From CAYTUI01 sp964441335 (GTDB lineage: Bacteria > Patescibacteriota > Patescibacteriia > UBA1558 > 2-01-FULL-52-15), in contig CAYTUI010000035.1 of the NCBI GenBank assembly GCA_964441335.1, forward strand, positions 1 through 14,667: a DNA stretch of 14,667 bases, in the 5' to 3' direction. The notes below the pieces were generated by a model. That model saw only the letters and a list, made by a program, of their open reading frames with translations, did not search any database and was not told the origin of the DNA. A program made the translations under genes and the position numbers. Of the stretch, positions 6,985 to 13,063 are shown piece after piece. Within the stretch, counting starts at the first letter, position 1; each line of letters opens with the position of its first letter.

Positions 6985-8146
6985 GATGTTTTCTCCAATG
7001 CCTAGTCCAGACTTCTTTTTTGGCGGCAATATATAATTTTTCAGCAATGATTTTTTTATCTTTAGACAGATTATTAAGAGAGCGTAGACTTCTGATTAGC
7101 TCCTCTAAGCCATTATCAACCTCATCGGGATTCCAGGACAGAGGGCTGAAAGCGGAAGTTTTGATTTCCGAAGCCCACCAAAAAGAGCAGGAAGACAAGC
7201 CTCTATCTAAATGATGTTGCGCCCAAAAAAGATTGGGATCATTTTTATTCCCCTCAATTGCTACGGTTGCATAATCAGCCAACGTCCAGGCTAAGCGGTG
7301 AGCTTTATTATTTTTATTAGACCAAAGTAAATAAGGCTTGTTTGATTGCAGTTGTTTTTCTGTAGATTCCCAGTTGGATTTTCTTAAAGTGAGCGGTTGT
7401 ATATTATTTAACTTTTGTAAGTAGGAGCTGACAGTCCAGCATTTAACTATTGGTTTTTCCAGCAACTGTTTTAAATGATCCTGCCAGTCTTGGTGATGGT
7501 GTCCGTAAAGTTCCCCGTCGGTAGCGGTAATAATGTCGCCAATCTGTCCAGCTTGGGCTAATTTATATATTTCTTCCGGCGGGAAACCCCTAGATACTTG
7601 TGAGTTTCTAAATATAACATCCAAACCTATATTTTTGATAGAATATTTTGAAGTCGGCTGTAGTTTTTGATTAGTTGAGATTTCATCCAGAATTATCCAT
7701 TGGTATCCTAATTTTTTAATTATTTTAGCTACGTTATCGCTGTAAGCCATTTCCGGCAGATAAAAACCTCGGGGCTTAAACTTATAGAGATATTTTTTGT
7801 TTATAATTTCATTTTCTTGGATTTGTCTAATGACTTGCTTGGCACTGATTAACGGCAATATCGGATGATATTTAGCGCTGCCGACAAACTCTATTTGGCC
7901 CCTTTTAGCCAACTCATTAAAATTGTCTAGTACTTTTTTTAAGCCAAAGAAAAGTAATTGTTCGGTCAAAGAACCAGAAATGTTCAAAGTAATTTTATAG
8001 TTGGGGAATTTTTGCAGGGTGCTAATAATGTTTTGGTAAGACTGCTGACTCACCCTAGTAATAACATCGTGCTGCTGCCAAGGAGGCTGGTAAATATGCA
8101 GGAAATTTACCCAGTTAATAGTAGGTTTGTTATTTGACGTTATCAT
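6968..8146 (-). CDS. Glycoside hydrolase family 57 enzyme (alpha-glucan-active)
   Basis: 392 aa. GH57 enzymes (alpha-amylase, 4-alpha-glucanotransferase, branching enzyme) act on alpha-glucans through a (beta/alpha)7 barrel. Conserved regions in order: HIYQPP (residues 17-22); GSAKYHPILPL (89-99); PRGFYLPEMAYSD (125-137), with E132 at the nucleophile position; TATDGELYGHHH (207-218), with D210 at the acid/base position; and AQHHLDRGLSSCSFWW near residues 320-335. The PE-x-AY and DGE-x-YGHHH wording resembles the branching-enzyme/DUF3536 side of the family more than classical amylase, an impression from memory. At 392 aa it is shorter than characterised branching enzymes (over 500). It overlaps the upstream glgA by 17 nt, with only a weak purine-rich site (AAGAAG) at the start. 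With no GH13 branching enzyme in view it may supply branching or trimming. Confidence 0.87.
   Translation of the reverse strand: MITSNNKPTINWVNFLHIYQPPWQQHDVITRVSQQSYQNIISTLQKFPNYKITLNISGSLTEQLLFFGLKKVLDNFNELAKRGQIEFVGSAKYHPILPLISAKQVIRQIQENEIINKKYLYKFKPRGFYLPEMAYSDNVAKIIKKLGYQWIILDEISTNQKLQPTSKYSIKNIGLDVIFRNSQVSRGFPPEEIYKLAQAGQIGDIITATDGELYGHHHQDWQDHLKQLLEKPIVKCWTVSSYLQKLNNIQPLTLRKSNWESTEKQLQSNKPYLLWSNKNNKAHRLAWTLADYATVAIEGNKNDPNLFWAQHHLDRGLSSCSFWWASEIKTSAFSPLSWNPDEVDNGLEELIRSLRSLNNLSKDKKIIAEKLYIAAKKEVWTRHWRKHHDNQK
6992..6996 (-). promoter_or_regulatory. Shine-Dalgarno that decides the APH-fold kinase start
   Basis: GGAGA on the minus strand (6996-6992), 7 nt before ATG 6984-6982, inside the 3' end of the GH57 gene. 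The alternative ATG at 7047 would add 21 residues (MLKNYILPPKKK...) with no comparable site. Confidence 0.6.
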
Positions 8147-9620
8147 CTTCTTTTTTGAATTTTATAGCTAGTCTGAAGAGTATGAGGTATTTTTTGGCAG
8201 GCAAATCCCAGGAAAAAGAAGCTCTCATGCCTCTGATAACCATATTTTTCCAGACGTCTTTGTATTTATAAGTTTCCAAAGCTCTAGCTAGGGCAAAGTT
8301 TAGACTGAAGGAGTTATAAGCTCTAAAAACGAAGCCAATGCCATTAGCGTCATTAATGGGGTCATAGTTACTGACCGTTTCTCCTAAGCCACCGATTTCC
8401 CGTACTACTGGGACGCAGCCGTATCTTAAGCCCTTTAGTTGGACAATACCACAGGGTTCAAAGCGTGAAGGTAAAAGAACGATATCCCCGCCGGCATAAA
8501 GCATGGTCTCAAAATCATTTTTGTAGTCAAAGGGCCCCCAAAACATCTTGTCGGGGAACTTTTTCATTAGAGATCTAAGTTTCTTGGCATAATAATTATT
8601 TGCATCTCCAACGATAATAAATTGCAATTCCTTGGTTAAAAGTATAGGTAAAATCGGGAGCAGAATATCAATACCCTTTTGTTCAGCTACCCGACTGGTC
8701 ATAACGATAATCGGAATATCTGGATTGTTCGGCAGTTTGTATTTTTTCTGCAAAGCCTCTTTGTTTATTTTCTTGCGATGGATTTTATTATGGTCATAAT
8801 TTACTTTCAAAGATTTGTCTCGTAAAGGATTAAACTCATTGTAATCTATACCGTTAACTACGCCAAAAAGTTTATGACGACGATTTTGTAGAATTAAATG
8901 CAAATCCTGACCGAAATTTTTCTTTAGGATTTCTTCAGCATAAGCTTCGGAAACGGTGCTGATAGCGTCCGCATAAAGAAAACCCCGTTTGGCAAAATTT
9001 ATCCTCTCAATACTAGCCTCATCGCTGAATTTTGGTAAAGCACTGCGACCATTATCACGCAACTTCCCGGGGATTTCCCACCAGTTATGGCCTAGCTGAA
9101 AGGCCAGGTTGTGAGCCGTAAAAACAGTGGCGGCGTTGGACAGAGTTTTGCTGTCCTTAAATTTTTTCTTTAGGAGTTCGGGAATCAATCCTGTTTGCCA
9201 GTCATGACAATGTATAATATCGGCCTGGAATTTTAAGAGCGAAATTAATTTGAGCACCGCAACATCAAAGACATAAAATCTGGTGTTTTCAATTCGTGAA
9301 CCATACAACTCATTTTTTCGGCCAAAATATTTATCAGCTGACACTAGATATACTGGTAAACCTTTAACCAGCTCTGTTTTATAATAGCTAACAGTTACGT
9401 CGTGCTCTTTGTCCACATGTAACTTGATGTCAGAATAAATTTTTTGTGGCTTAAATCGCTTAATATCAATGACATTTTTATAAAAGGGCGTGATGATAAT
9501 CACTTCCTGGTCCAGACGCTGGAGGGATTTTGGCAGTGAACGGGCCACATCAGCCAGACCCCCGGTTTTAGAGAAAGGGTCTACTTCAGAGGCCACTGAA
9601 ACAATTTTCAATTTTTTCAT
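8130..9620 (-). CDS. glgA: Glycogen/starch synthase, GT5, copy 2
   Basis: 496 aa and divergent from copy 1. Visible: SEVDPFSKTGGLADV (residues 11-25) with the donor-binding KTGGL; HCHDWQTGLIPE (137-148); TAHNLAFQ (168-175); VVNGIDYNEFNP (254-265); SRVAEQKG (309-316) with the Arg/Lys donor pair; SRFEPCGIVQ (385-394) with the catalytic-site Glu; VREIGGLGETV (406-416). All expected residues are present, so it should be active. The chain ends in a Lys/Asp-rich tail (KFKKEDDNVK). Its ATG overlaps the ruvC stop by 4 nt (ATGA) and has AAGG 8 nt upstream. Two GT5 genes in one operon suggest different jobs, for example priming versus elongation, or different NDP-sugar donors; this is inference. Confidence 0.92.
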   Translation of the reverse strand: MKKLKIVSVASEVDPFSKTGGLADVARSLPKSLQRLDQEVIIITPFYKNVIDIKRFKPQKIYSDIKLHVDKEHDVTVSYYKTELVKGLPVYLVSADKYFGRKNELYGSRIENTRFYVFDVAVLKLISLLKFQADIIHCHDWQTGLIPELLKKKFKDSKTLSNAATVFTAHNLAFQLGHNWWEIPGKLRDNGRSALPKFSDEASIERINFAKRGFLYADAISTVSEAYAEEILKKNFGQDLHLILQNRRHKLFGVVNGIDYNEFNPLRDKSLKVNYDHNKIHRKKINKEALQKKYKLPNNPDIPIIVMTSRVAEQKGIDILLPILPILLTKELQFIIVGDANNYYAKKLRSLMKKFPDKMFWGPFDYKNDFETMLYAGGDIVLLPSRFEPCGIVQLKGLRYGCVPVVREIGGLGETVSNYDPINDANGIGFVFRAYNSFSLNFALARALETYKYKDVWKNMVIRGMRASFSWDLPAKKYLILFRLAIKFKKEDDNVK

Positions 9621-10114
9621 AGCAAAGACCTTAAATTTAAATGTCCGGCGGCGGCTATGGCGCAGGCTAAGCCGTCGACAGCATCATCAGGTTTTGGCAG
9701 TTGAGGTAATTTTAACAAATTTACGACCATTCGTCCGACCTGGTCCTTAGGAGCCTGACCACTATTGGTAAGTGATTGCTTAATTTGTAAGGGTGTTAGT
9801 TCGGTGATATCCAAATGGTGGTGCGCAGCCACCAACAATATGACTCCGCGGGCTTGAGCCACACTAATAGCGGTCGTAGTATTAGTATTAAAAAATAATT
9901 TTTCAATCGCCAGATTATCCGGCAGATATTTTTTAAACAAATTCCCCAACTCTTTCTCTAACACTAAAAGGCGTTTGGTTAGAGGCATTGTCTTAAGAGT
10001 TTTAATAGAACCACAGGCAACAAAAGATAGGTGTTGGTCTTTAATAATCACCCCCCAACCAGTATCAGCCAGACCCGGGTCAATTCCCATGATAATTTTT
10101 TTGCCCACAGACAT
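9617..10114 (-). CDS. ruvC: Crossover junction endodeoxyribonuclease RuvC
   Basis: 165 aa, typical RuvC length. Cleaves Holliday junctions together with the RuvAB motor. The four catalytic acidic residues are visible: D12 in GIDPGLADTGWGV, E71 in AIEKLFFNTNTTTA, and D144 and D147 in KPDDAVDGLACA. QARGVILLVAA (87-97) and TPLQIKQSLTNSGQAPKDQV (107-126) are characteristic RuvC wording. The ATG at 10114 lies 4 nt after the yebC stop with no obvious Shine-Dalgarno; a later ATG (residue 9, IIMGID) would remove the first strand and is less likely. yebC-ruvC adjacency is common in bacteria, but here ruvA and ruvB do not follow; the operon runs straight into glgA. Confidence 0.95.
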   Translation of the reverse strand: MSVGKKIIMGIDPGLADTGWGVIIKDQHLSFVACGSIKTLKTMPLTKRLLVLEKELGNLFKKYLPDNLAIEKLFFNTNTTTAISVAQARGVILLVAAHHHLDITELTPLQIKQSLTNSGQAPKDQVGRMVVNLLKLPQLPKPDDAVDGLACAIAAAGHLNLRSLL

Positions 10115-10117
10115 TAA

Positions 10118-10828
10118 TTAAATGTCAGCATTGGTAAAGACGTTGTTTACATCATCATCTTCATCAAGAGCCTCCAATAAAGAAATTATTTTTTCCGGTG
10201 TTTTAGGAGTCAGCAAATCTTTAGCGTGATACTCGGTAGTAACCTCGTCTATTTCAAATTGTCCTGACTCGGAAATATTGTGTTTAACTTGCTGTAATGT
10301 TTCCAAAGCACAGATGACACGAACCTGATCGTCACTAGTTAAAATGTCATCAGCGCCCAACTCAATCAGCTGTAGTTCTTGCTCATCGGTAATCTTTTCG
10401 TTTTTTAAATAAATTATTCCCTGAATCTGGAATTGCCACATGACACTGCCGCTACTGCCAAAAGTACCGCCGTGTTTACTAAGTATATGTTTAATTTCGG
10501 AGACGGTCCGATTTTTATTGTCGGTCACAGTTTCAATAATTAAAGCCACACCCTCCGGCCCATAAGCTTCGTAAATAACCGTTTCTGGCGCAACTTCACC
10601 ACCCTGACCGCTGCCTTTGGCTATGGCGCGCTCAATGTTATCTTTGGGCATGCTGTAACTCTTGGCTTTATCAACGGCCATGCGCAGTTTAAAGTTGGTG
10701 TTGGGGTCAGCGCCGTCTCTAGCCGCTACTGCAATAATTTTTCCTAATTTAGTAAACAAACTGCCCCTCTTGGCATCAATGGATTCTTTTTTTCGTTTAG
10801 TTGTAGCCCACTTAGAATGTCCGGACAT
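10118..10828 (-). CDS. yebC: YebC/PmpR-family protein
   Basis: 236 aa, normal length. The N-terminal signature MSGHSKWATTKRKKESIDAK and the following RGSLFTKLGKII are diagnostic of the family, as are GPEGVALIIETVTDNKNRT and the C-terminal NVFTNADI. Described first as transcriptional regulators, members have more recently been linked to translation at difficult (proline-rich) stretches; the sequence cannot choose between these. Probable head of the nine-gene operon: a candidate promoter lies about 100 nt upstream and the leader carries a strong GC-rich hairpin (10868-10895). There is no clear Shine-Dalgarno before the ATG. Confidence 0.95.
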   Translation of the reverse strand: MSGHSKWATTKRKKESIDAKRGSLFTKLGKIIAVAARDGADPNTNFKLRMAVDKAKSYSMPKDNIERAIAKGSGQGGEVAPETVIYEAYGPEGVALIIETVTDNKNRTVSEIKHILSKHGGTFGSSGSVMWQFQIQGIIYLKNEKITDEQELQLIELGADDILTSDDQVRVICALETLQQVKHNISESGQFEIDEVTTEYHAKDLLTPKTPEKIISLLEALDEDDDVNNVFTNADI

Positions 10829-10832
10829 TGTA

Positions 10833-10864
10833 GTTATGAGTAATGAGTGATGAGGATTGAGGAA
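10833..10864. repeat. Low-complexity TGAG-type tract in the yebC leader
   Basis: A run of degenerate short repeats (TGAGTAATGAGTGATGAGGA and onward) directly beside the palindrome at 10868-10895. Other short-motif tracts lie beside the two CCTCCCC palindromic repeats at 12247 and 13840. Confidence 0.5.
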
Positions 10865-10867
10865 TGT

Positions 10868-10895
10868 CGCCCAGAGGGCGACCGCCCTCTGGGCG
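10868..10895. repeat. Near-perfect GC-rich palindrome upstream of yebC
   Basis: CGCCCAGAGGGCG (10868-10880) and CGCCCTCTGGGCG (10883-10895) are exact reverse complements separated by 2 nt, giving a 12-bp hairpin with a GACC-type tetraloop. It falls in the yebC 5' leader, about 40 nt before the ATG. Neither strand has a U-run after it. It may be an REP-like intergenic element or a leader control hairpin. Confidence 0.65.
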
Positions 10896-10924
10896 GAGTA
10901 ATAGGGGGGAGCCTGACGAGGGTT

Positions 10925-10953
10925 AGATTAGCATGTCTTTATAAGGAAAACAA
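10925..10953 (-). promoter_or_regulatory. Candidate promoter of the yebC-galT operon
   Basis: On the minus strand TTGTTT (10953-10948), 17 nt, TAATCT (10930-10925). The predicted start near 10918 gives a leader of about 90 nt containing the palindrome. The -35 is only a fair match. The -35 half also forms one arm of a weak hairpin with 10961-10969. Confidence 0.4.
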
Positions 10954-11017
10954 GGTCTTTCTTTGTTTTTTGTTATTTGAATTTTGAGTTTTCTTGTCCA
11001 GCTGGCGAGTTATACAC

Positions 11018-11046
11018 TTGACGTAATTTTCTCCAGTAGCCATAAT
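11018..11046 (+). promoter_or_regulatory. Promoter of the phosphoglucose/phosphomannose isomerase gene
   Basis: TTGACG (11018-11023), exactly 17 nt, CATAAT (11041-11046), a good sigma-70-type match. The start near 11053 leaves a leader of about 31 nt without a recognisable Shine-Dalgarno before ATG 11084. Confidence 0.6.
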
Positions 11047-11083
11047 GTGGACAAAATAAAATCGTTAGCCAAAACCAGACAAC

Positions 11084-12085
11084 ATGACCAGCGGAAATAA
11101 AAAGGTAGCAGATTCTATCTCACACCTTAAGGACCAAGTCCTGGAAGTTTTGGGCGACTGGCCGAAGAGTTTTAAGGTCCGTAAGCGAAAGATTCAGAAC
11201 GTCGTTGTCTGTGGTATGGGTGGTTCGGCTTTGGCGGCTGATTGGCTACGATATGCCTTGTGGCAGGAATTAAAAGTTCCTGTCATTATTGTTAATAATT
11301 ATGTTTTACCCAAATTTGTTAGCCAGAATTCTTTAGTAGTTGTCATTAGTTATTCTGGAACAACTGAAGAAGCTTTAGCCTGCTTACAGCAAGCCAAACA
11401 TTTGAAATATTCGGTAGTAGCTATTGCCAGCGGGAAAAAATTGATCAGCTGGGCTGTTAGCAATCACATCTCTCACTATAGTTTTAAACAAACTTATAAT
11501 CCTTCGCGTCAGCCGCGCTTGGGTTTGGGCTATTCAATCGGTTCTTTGCTCATGGTTTTGAAAAGTGCCAAACTGGTTCATTTTGACACCCATCATTTAC
11601 GGGCTCTGATAGAAAAAATTAAGTCGCCGAAAGCTAGTGCTAGTCAGTTAAAAATTTTGGGGGGTAAATCAATGGTTATTATCGCCTCTGAACATTTATT
11701 AGGAGTGGCGCATGTTATGAGTAATCAGTTTAATGAGACGGCTAAGATTTTTGCGCCGTACTTTGCTTTGCCCGAACTTAATCACCATCTGCTGGAGGGT
11801 TTGGGTTCCTTAAAGAACAATGCTGGAAATTGGATGTTTGTGTTTCTGGAGTCAGATAAGTATCATCCAAGAATACAGAAAAGATACGAGGTTACTAAAG
11901 CTGTTATTAAGAAGCAAGGGTTTCAAACAATGAGTCAAAAGTTTCATGAGGGTATGGAGTTAACGCAGGCTTGGCAGGCATTAAGCTGGTGTTCAGATTT
12001 AACTTTCCGATTAGCTGATCAAGCCGGTATTGAGGCCGAGGCCATTCCCTGGGTAGATTACTTTAAGGAGCGGATGAAGAAATAA
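11084..12085 (+). CDS. Bifunctional phosphoglucose/phosphomannose isomerase (SIS-domain)
   Basis: 333 aa. Interconverts glucose-6-P or mannose-6-P with fructose-6-P; this family replaces classical PGI in many archaea and CPR bacteria. First SIS domain: VVCGMGGSALAAD (residues 41-53) and ISYSGTTEEAL (88-98), the sugar-phosphate loops. RLGLGYSIGSLL (145-156) corresponds to the family's PR-x-x-x-GY stretch. In the second SIS domain NQFNETAK (214-221) supplies the catalytic Glu and ALPELNHHLLEGL (228-240) the catalytic His. The usual ELNHNE reads ELNHHL here, so the residues after the His are changed. Its own promoter and terminator flank it. It is oriented divergently from the glucan operon, whose glucose phosphates it would connect to glycolysis. 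Confidence 0.87.
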   Translation: MTSGNKKVADSISHLKDQVLEVLGDWPKSFKVRKRKIQNVVVCGMGGSALAADWLRYALWQELKVPVIIVNNYVLPKFVSQNSLVVVISYSGTTEEALACLQQAKHLKYSVVAIASGKKLISWAVSNHISHYSFKQTYNPSRQPRLGLGYSIGSLLMVLKSAKLVHFDTHHLRALIEKIKSPKASASQLKILGGKSMVIIASEHLLGVAHVMSNQFNETAKIFAPYFALPELNHHLLEGLGSLKNNAGNWMFVFLESDKYHPRIQKRYEVTKAVIKKQGFQTMSQKFHEGMELTQAWQALSWCSDLTFRLADQAGIEAEAIPWVDYFKERMKK

Positions 12086-12099
12086 AATGCCGTGTTTAC

Positions 12100-12133
12100 A
12101 AATCCCCGTTGCCATGCTTGACGGGGATTTTTT
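12100..12133 (+). terminator. Intrinsic terminator of the isomerase gene
   Basis: AAATCCCCGT (12100-12109) pairs with ACGGGGATTT (12121-12130), 11-nt loop, T-run 12128-12133. It starts 15 nt after the stop codon. Confidence 0.85.
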
Positions 12134-12152
12134 GTTTTCCGGCAGGAAAACA

Positions 12153-12225
12153 ACCCCGCGTAGTCCGAGGCACGAGGACGAAGCGCTGCGAACTCGCCGC
12201 AGGCGGGTGAAGCTGGGTATTTTTT
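12153..12225. repeat. GC-rich multi-hairpin block
   Basis: ACCC (12153-12156) can close with GGGT (12215-12218) around GTCC/GGAC (12163-12166 with 12176-12179) and a 7-bp hairpin ACTCGCC/GGCGGGT (12192-12198 with 12202-12208, one wobble pair). A T-run (12220-12225) follows. Organisation resembles the block inserted in repeat copy B at 13850-13931, though the sequences differ. Confidence 0.4.
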
Positions 12226-12246
12226 GCTTTTTACAGACAATATTTC

Positions 12247-12308
12247 AATCCTCTCCTTTAATTCCTCCCCTTGCCAAGGGGAGGTTAGGGTGCGGAGCTA
12301 AATTCACG
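12247..12308. repeat. Palindromic intergenic repeat, copy A (compact)
   Basis: Reads AATCCTCTCC, TTTAATT, then a perfect 9-bp stem CCTCCCCTT (12264-12272) / AAGGGGAGG (12276-12284) with loop GCC, then TTAGGGTGCGGAG and AATTCACG. Copy B (13840-14000) shares both flanks and the stem. Similar CCTCCCC...GGGGAGG repeats are, as I recall, widespread in intergenic DNA of many bacteria including CPR. Confidence 0.75.
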
Positions 12309-12354
12309 GATATCTATCAGCTATTTGCCATTAGCTATAAGCCACACGGATTAC

Positions 12355-12383
12355 TTGACTATTTGTCCATTTTTTACTAAGTT
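12355..12383 (+). promoter_or_regulatory. Candidate promoter of the zinc-knuckle gene array
   Basis: TTGACT (12355-12360), 17 nt, TAAGTT (12378-12383). The start would be near 12390, 42 nt upstream of the first gene. The -35 is good and the -10 is weak. Confidence 0.4.
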
Positions 12384-12417
12384 TAGCTGTCGTTTTGTAC
12401 TTTAACTCTAGAAGCGG

Positions 12418-12425
12418 AAAGGAGG
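12418..12425 (+). promoter_or_regulatory. Strong Shine-Dalgarno deciding the first zinc-knuckle start
   Basis: AAAGGAGG ends 3 nt before ATG 12429 and 6 nt before ATG 12432. The other two genes of the array have exactly 6 nt between AAAGGAGG (12737-12744; 13050-13057) and ATG, so 12432 is the better start. The three sites are nearly identical: TGAAAGGAGGTTACCGATG and TGAAAGGAGGTGACCGATG at the two internal junctions. Confidence 0.75.
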
Positions 12426-12431
12426 TTAATG

Positions 12432-12737
12432 ATGCCTTCATTTGAGGCTTGGGGCTTTTCTTCAATCACCGCTCTCCCACACGGTGACGCCCGGATTGTT
12501 TGTCCGCACTGCCATAAGTATGTCGTCGAACAACTTGATTTGGAGGAATTGGTAAAGCTGGCTAAACATACGGTTGGCTGGAATGGGTCGGAAGCTTCGG
12601 GGGATCCCGAGATAGATGTCCATAACAGTGGCATGGTGGTCATAGAATGTCCACACTGTACTCGTAAGTACTGGTTCCATCTGTCCGTGTGTTTGGCCTA
12701 TCGGGTTGCTATGCATTGTCCCAACTGGCCGAAATGA
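12432..12737 (+). CDS. Zinc-knuckle protein 1 of tandem array (single unit, unrecognised family)
   Basis: 101 aa; I do not recognise a named family. The unit runs EAWGF (residues 5-9), first knuckle CPHC (24-27), a helical acidic stretch (EQLDLEELVKLAKH), VGWNG (48-52), VVIECPHCTRKYWFH (69-83) holding the second knuckle CPHC (73-76), and the ending CPNWPK (96-101). Two CPxC pairs are expected to hold one structural zinc; the last Cys and several His are extra candidate ligands. No signal peptide or membrane span: cytoplasmic, perhaps nucleic-acid or protein binding. It overlaps nothing and is followed after 13 nt by the next paralogue. About 48% GC in the lines I counted, well above the operon. 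Coding status is strong because the unit recurs in paralogues. Confidence 0.75.
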   Translation: MPSFEAWGFSSITALPHGDARIVCPHCHKYVVEQLDLEELVKLAKHTVGWNGSEASGDPEIDVHNSGMVVIECPHCTRKYWFHLSVCLAYRVAMHCPNWPK

Positions 12738-12750
12738 AAGGAGGTTACCG

Positions 12751-13050
12751 ATGACTGAACTTAAGTCTTGGGGGTCGCCATATATTGGTGACGCGCATAA
12801 TGGTAACTATCAATGCCCGCAGTGTTTCTTTTTCGCCGGGCAAACTGTTCCTCTGCCGACCACAGAAGACTGGATGAAACATGCTGTTGGTTTCGTGGTT
12901 GACCGCCAGCCCACTGATTTTGATGAGGAGTGGATGGACGTTGGTAAAGTCATCATTCTCTGCCCACATTGTCAGCGCAAGTACTGGTTGCACTCTGATG
13001 TGCGACTAACTCAAGCCCTGATTGCGAGGTGCCCCAACTGGCCAAAGTGA
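12751..13050 (+). CDS. Zinc-knuckle protein 2 of tandem array (single unit)
   Basis: 99 aa paralogue of the preceding protein: LKSWGS (residues 4-9), first knuckle CPQC (22-25), KHAVGFV (43-49), MDVGKVIILCPHCQRKYWLH (62-81) with the second knuckle CPHC (71-74), and the identical C-terminus CPNWPK (94-99). The start is the ATG 6 nt after AAAGGAGG; an in-frame ATG at 12706 lies inside the previous gene and would add 15 unrelated residues. The knuckles, W-G motif, aromatic RKYW and the last six residues are kept while the middle differs freely, which suggests selection on a zinc-ribbon scaffold with a variable face. No known function. Confidence 0.77.
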   Translation: MTELKSWGSPYIGDAHNGNYQCPQCFFFAGQTVPLPTTEDWMKHAVGFVVDRQPTDFDEEWMDVGKVIILCPHCQRKYWLHSDVRLTQALIARCPNWPK

Positions 13051-13063
13051 AAGGAGGTGACCG

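Larger units (their letters stand above)
12134..12428. other. Repeat- and hairpin-rich intergenic region before the zinc-knuckle genes
   Basis: No gene is apparent. In order: hairpin GTTTTCC/GGAAAAC (12134-12151); a GC-rich block (12153-12218) closed by ACCC/GGGT and holding GTCC/GGAC and ACTCGCC/GGCGGGT hairpins, followed by six T; palindromic repeat copy A (12247-12308); a short-motif tract (12309-12345); a promoter; and a strong Shine-Dalgarno. Frames crossing this region read through palindromes and look non-coding. Confidence 0.6.

Noticed and set aside
5908..7047. Longer APH-fold kinase starting at 7047
   Set aside because: The extra 21 residues would overlap GH57 by 80 nt and lack a ribosome-binding site; the ATG at 6984 has GGAGA 7 nt upstream.
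10947..10975. AAAACAAGG/CTTTGTTTT hairpin followed by T-rich DNA as a plus-strand terminator
   Set aside because: Mostly A-T pairs with a G-T wobble and no plus-strand gene upstream to terminate; it overlaps the candidate yebC promoter and is likely incidental.
12087..12380. Plus-strand frame after the isomerase, and the opposite frame 12058-12240
   Set aside because: They read through a terminator, hairpins and palindromic repeat A; the peptide PPLAKGRLGCG is the translation of the repeat, not of a gene.
12706..12750. Upstream start for zinc-knuckle protein 2
   Set aside because: The added 15 residues come from the preceding gene in another frame; paralogue alignment and AAAGGAGG fix the start at 12751.
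9617..13050. Recoded UGA (code 25) as in Gracilibacteria/SR1
   Set aside because: UGA terminates ruvC and two zinc-knuckle genes at the expected C-termini, and internal tryptophans are encoded by TGG.
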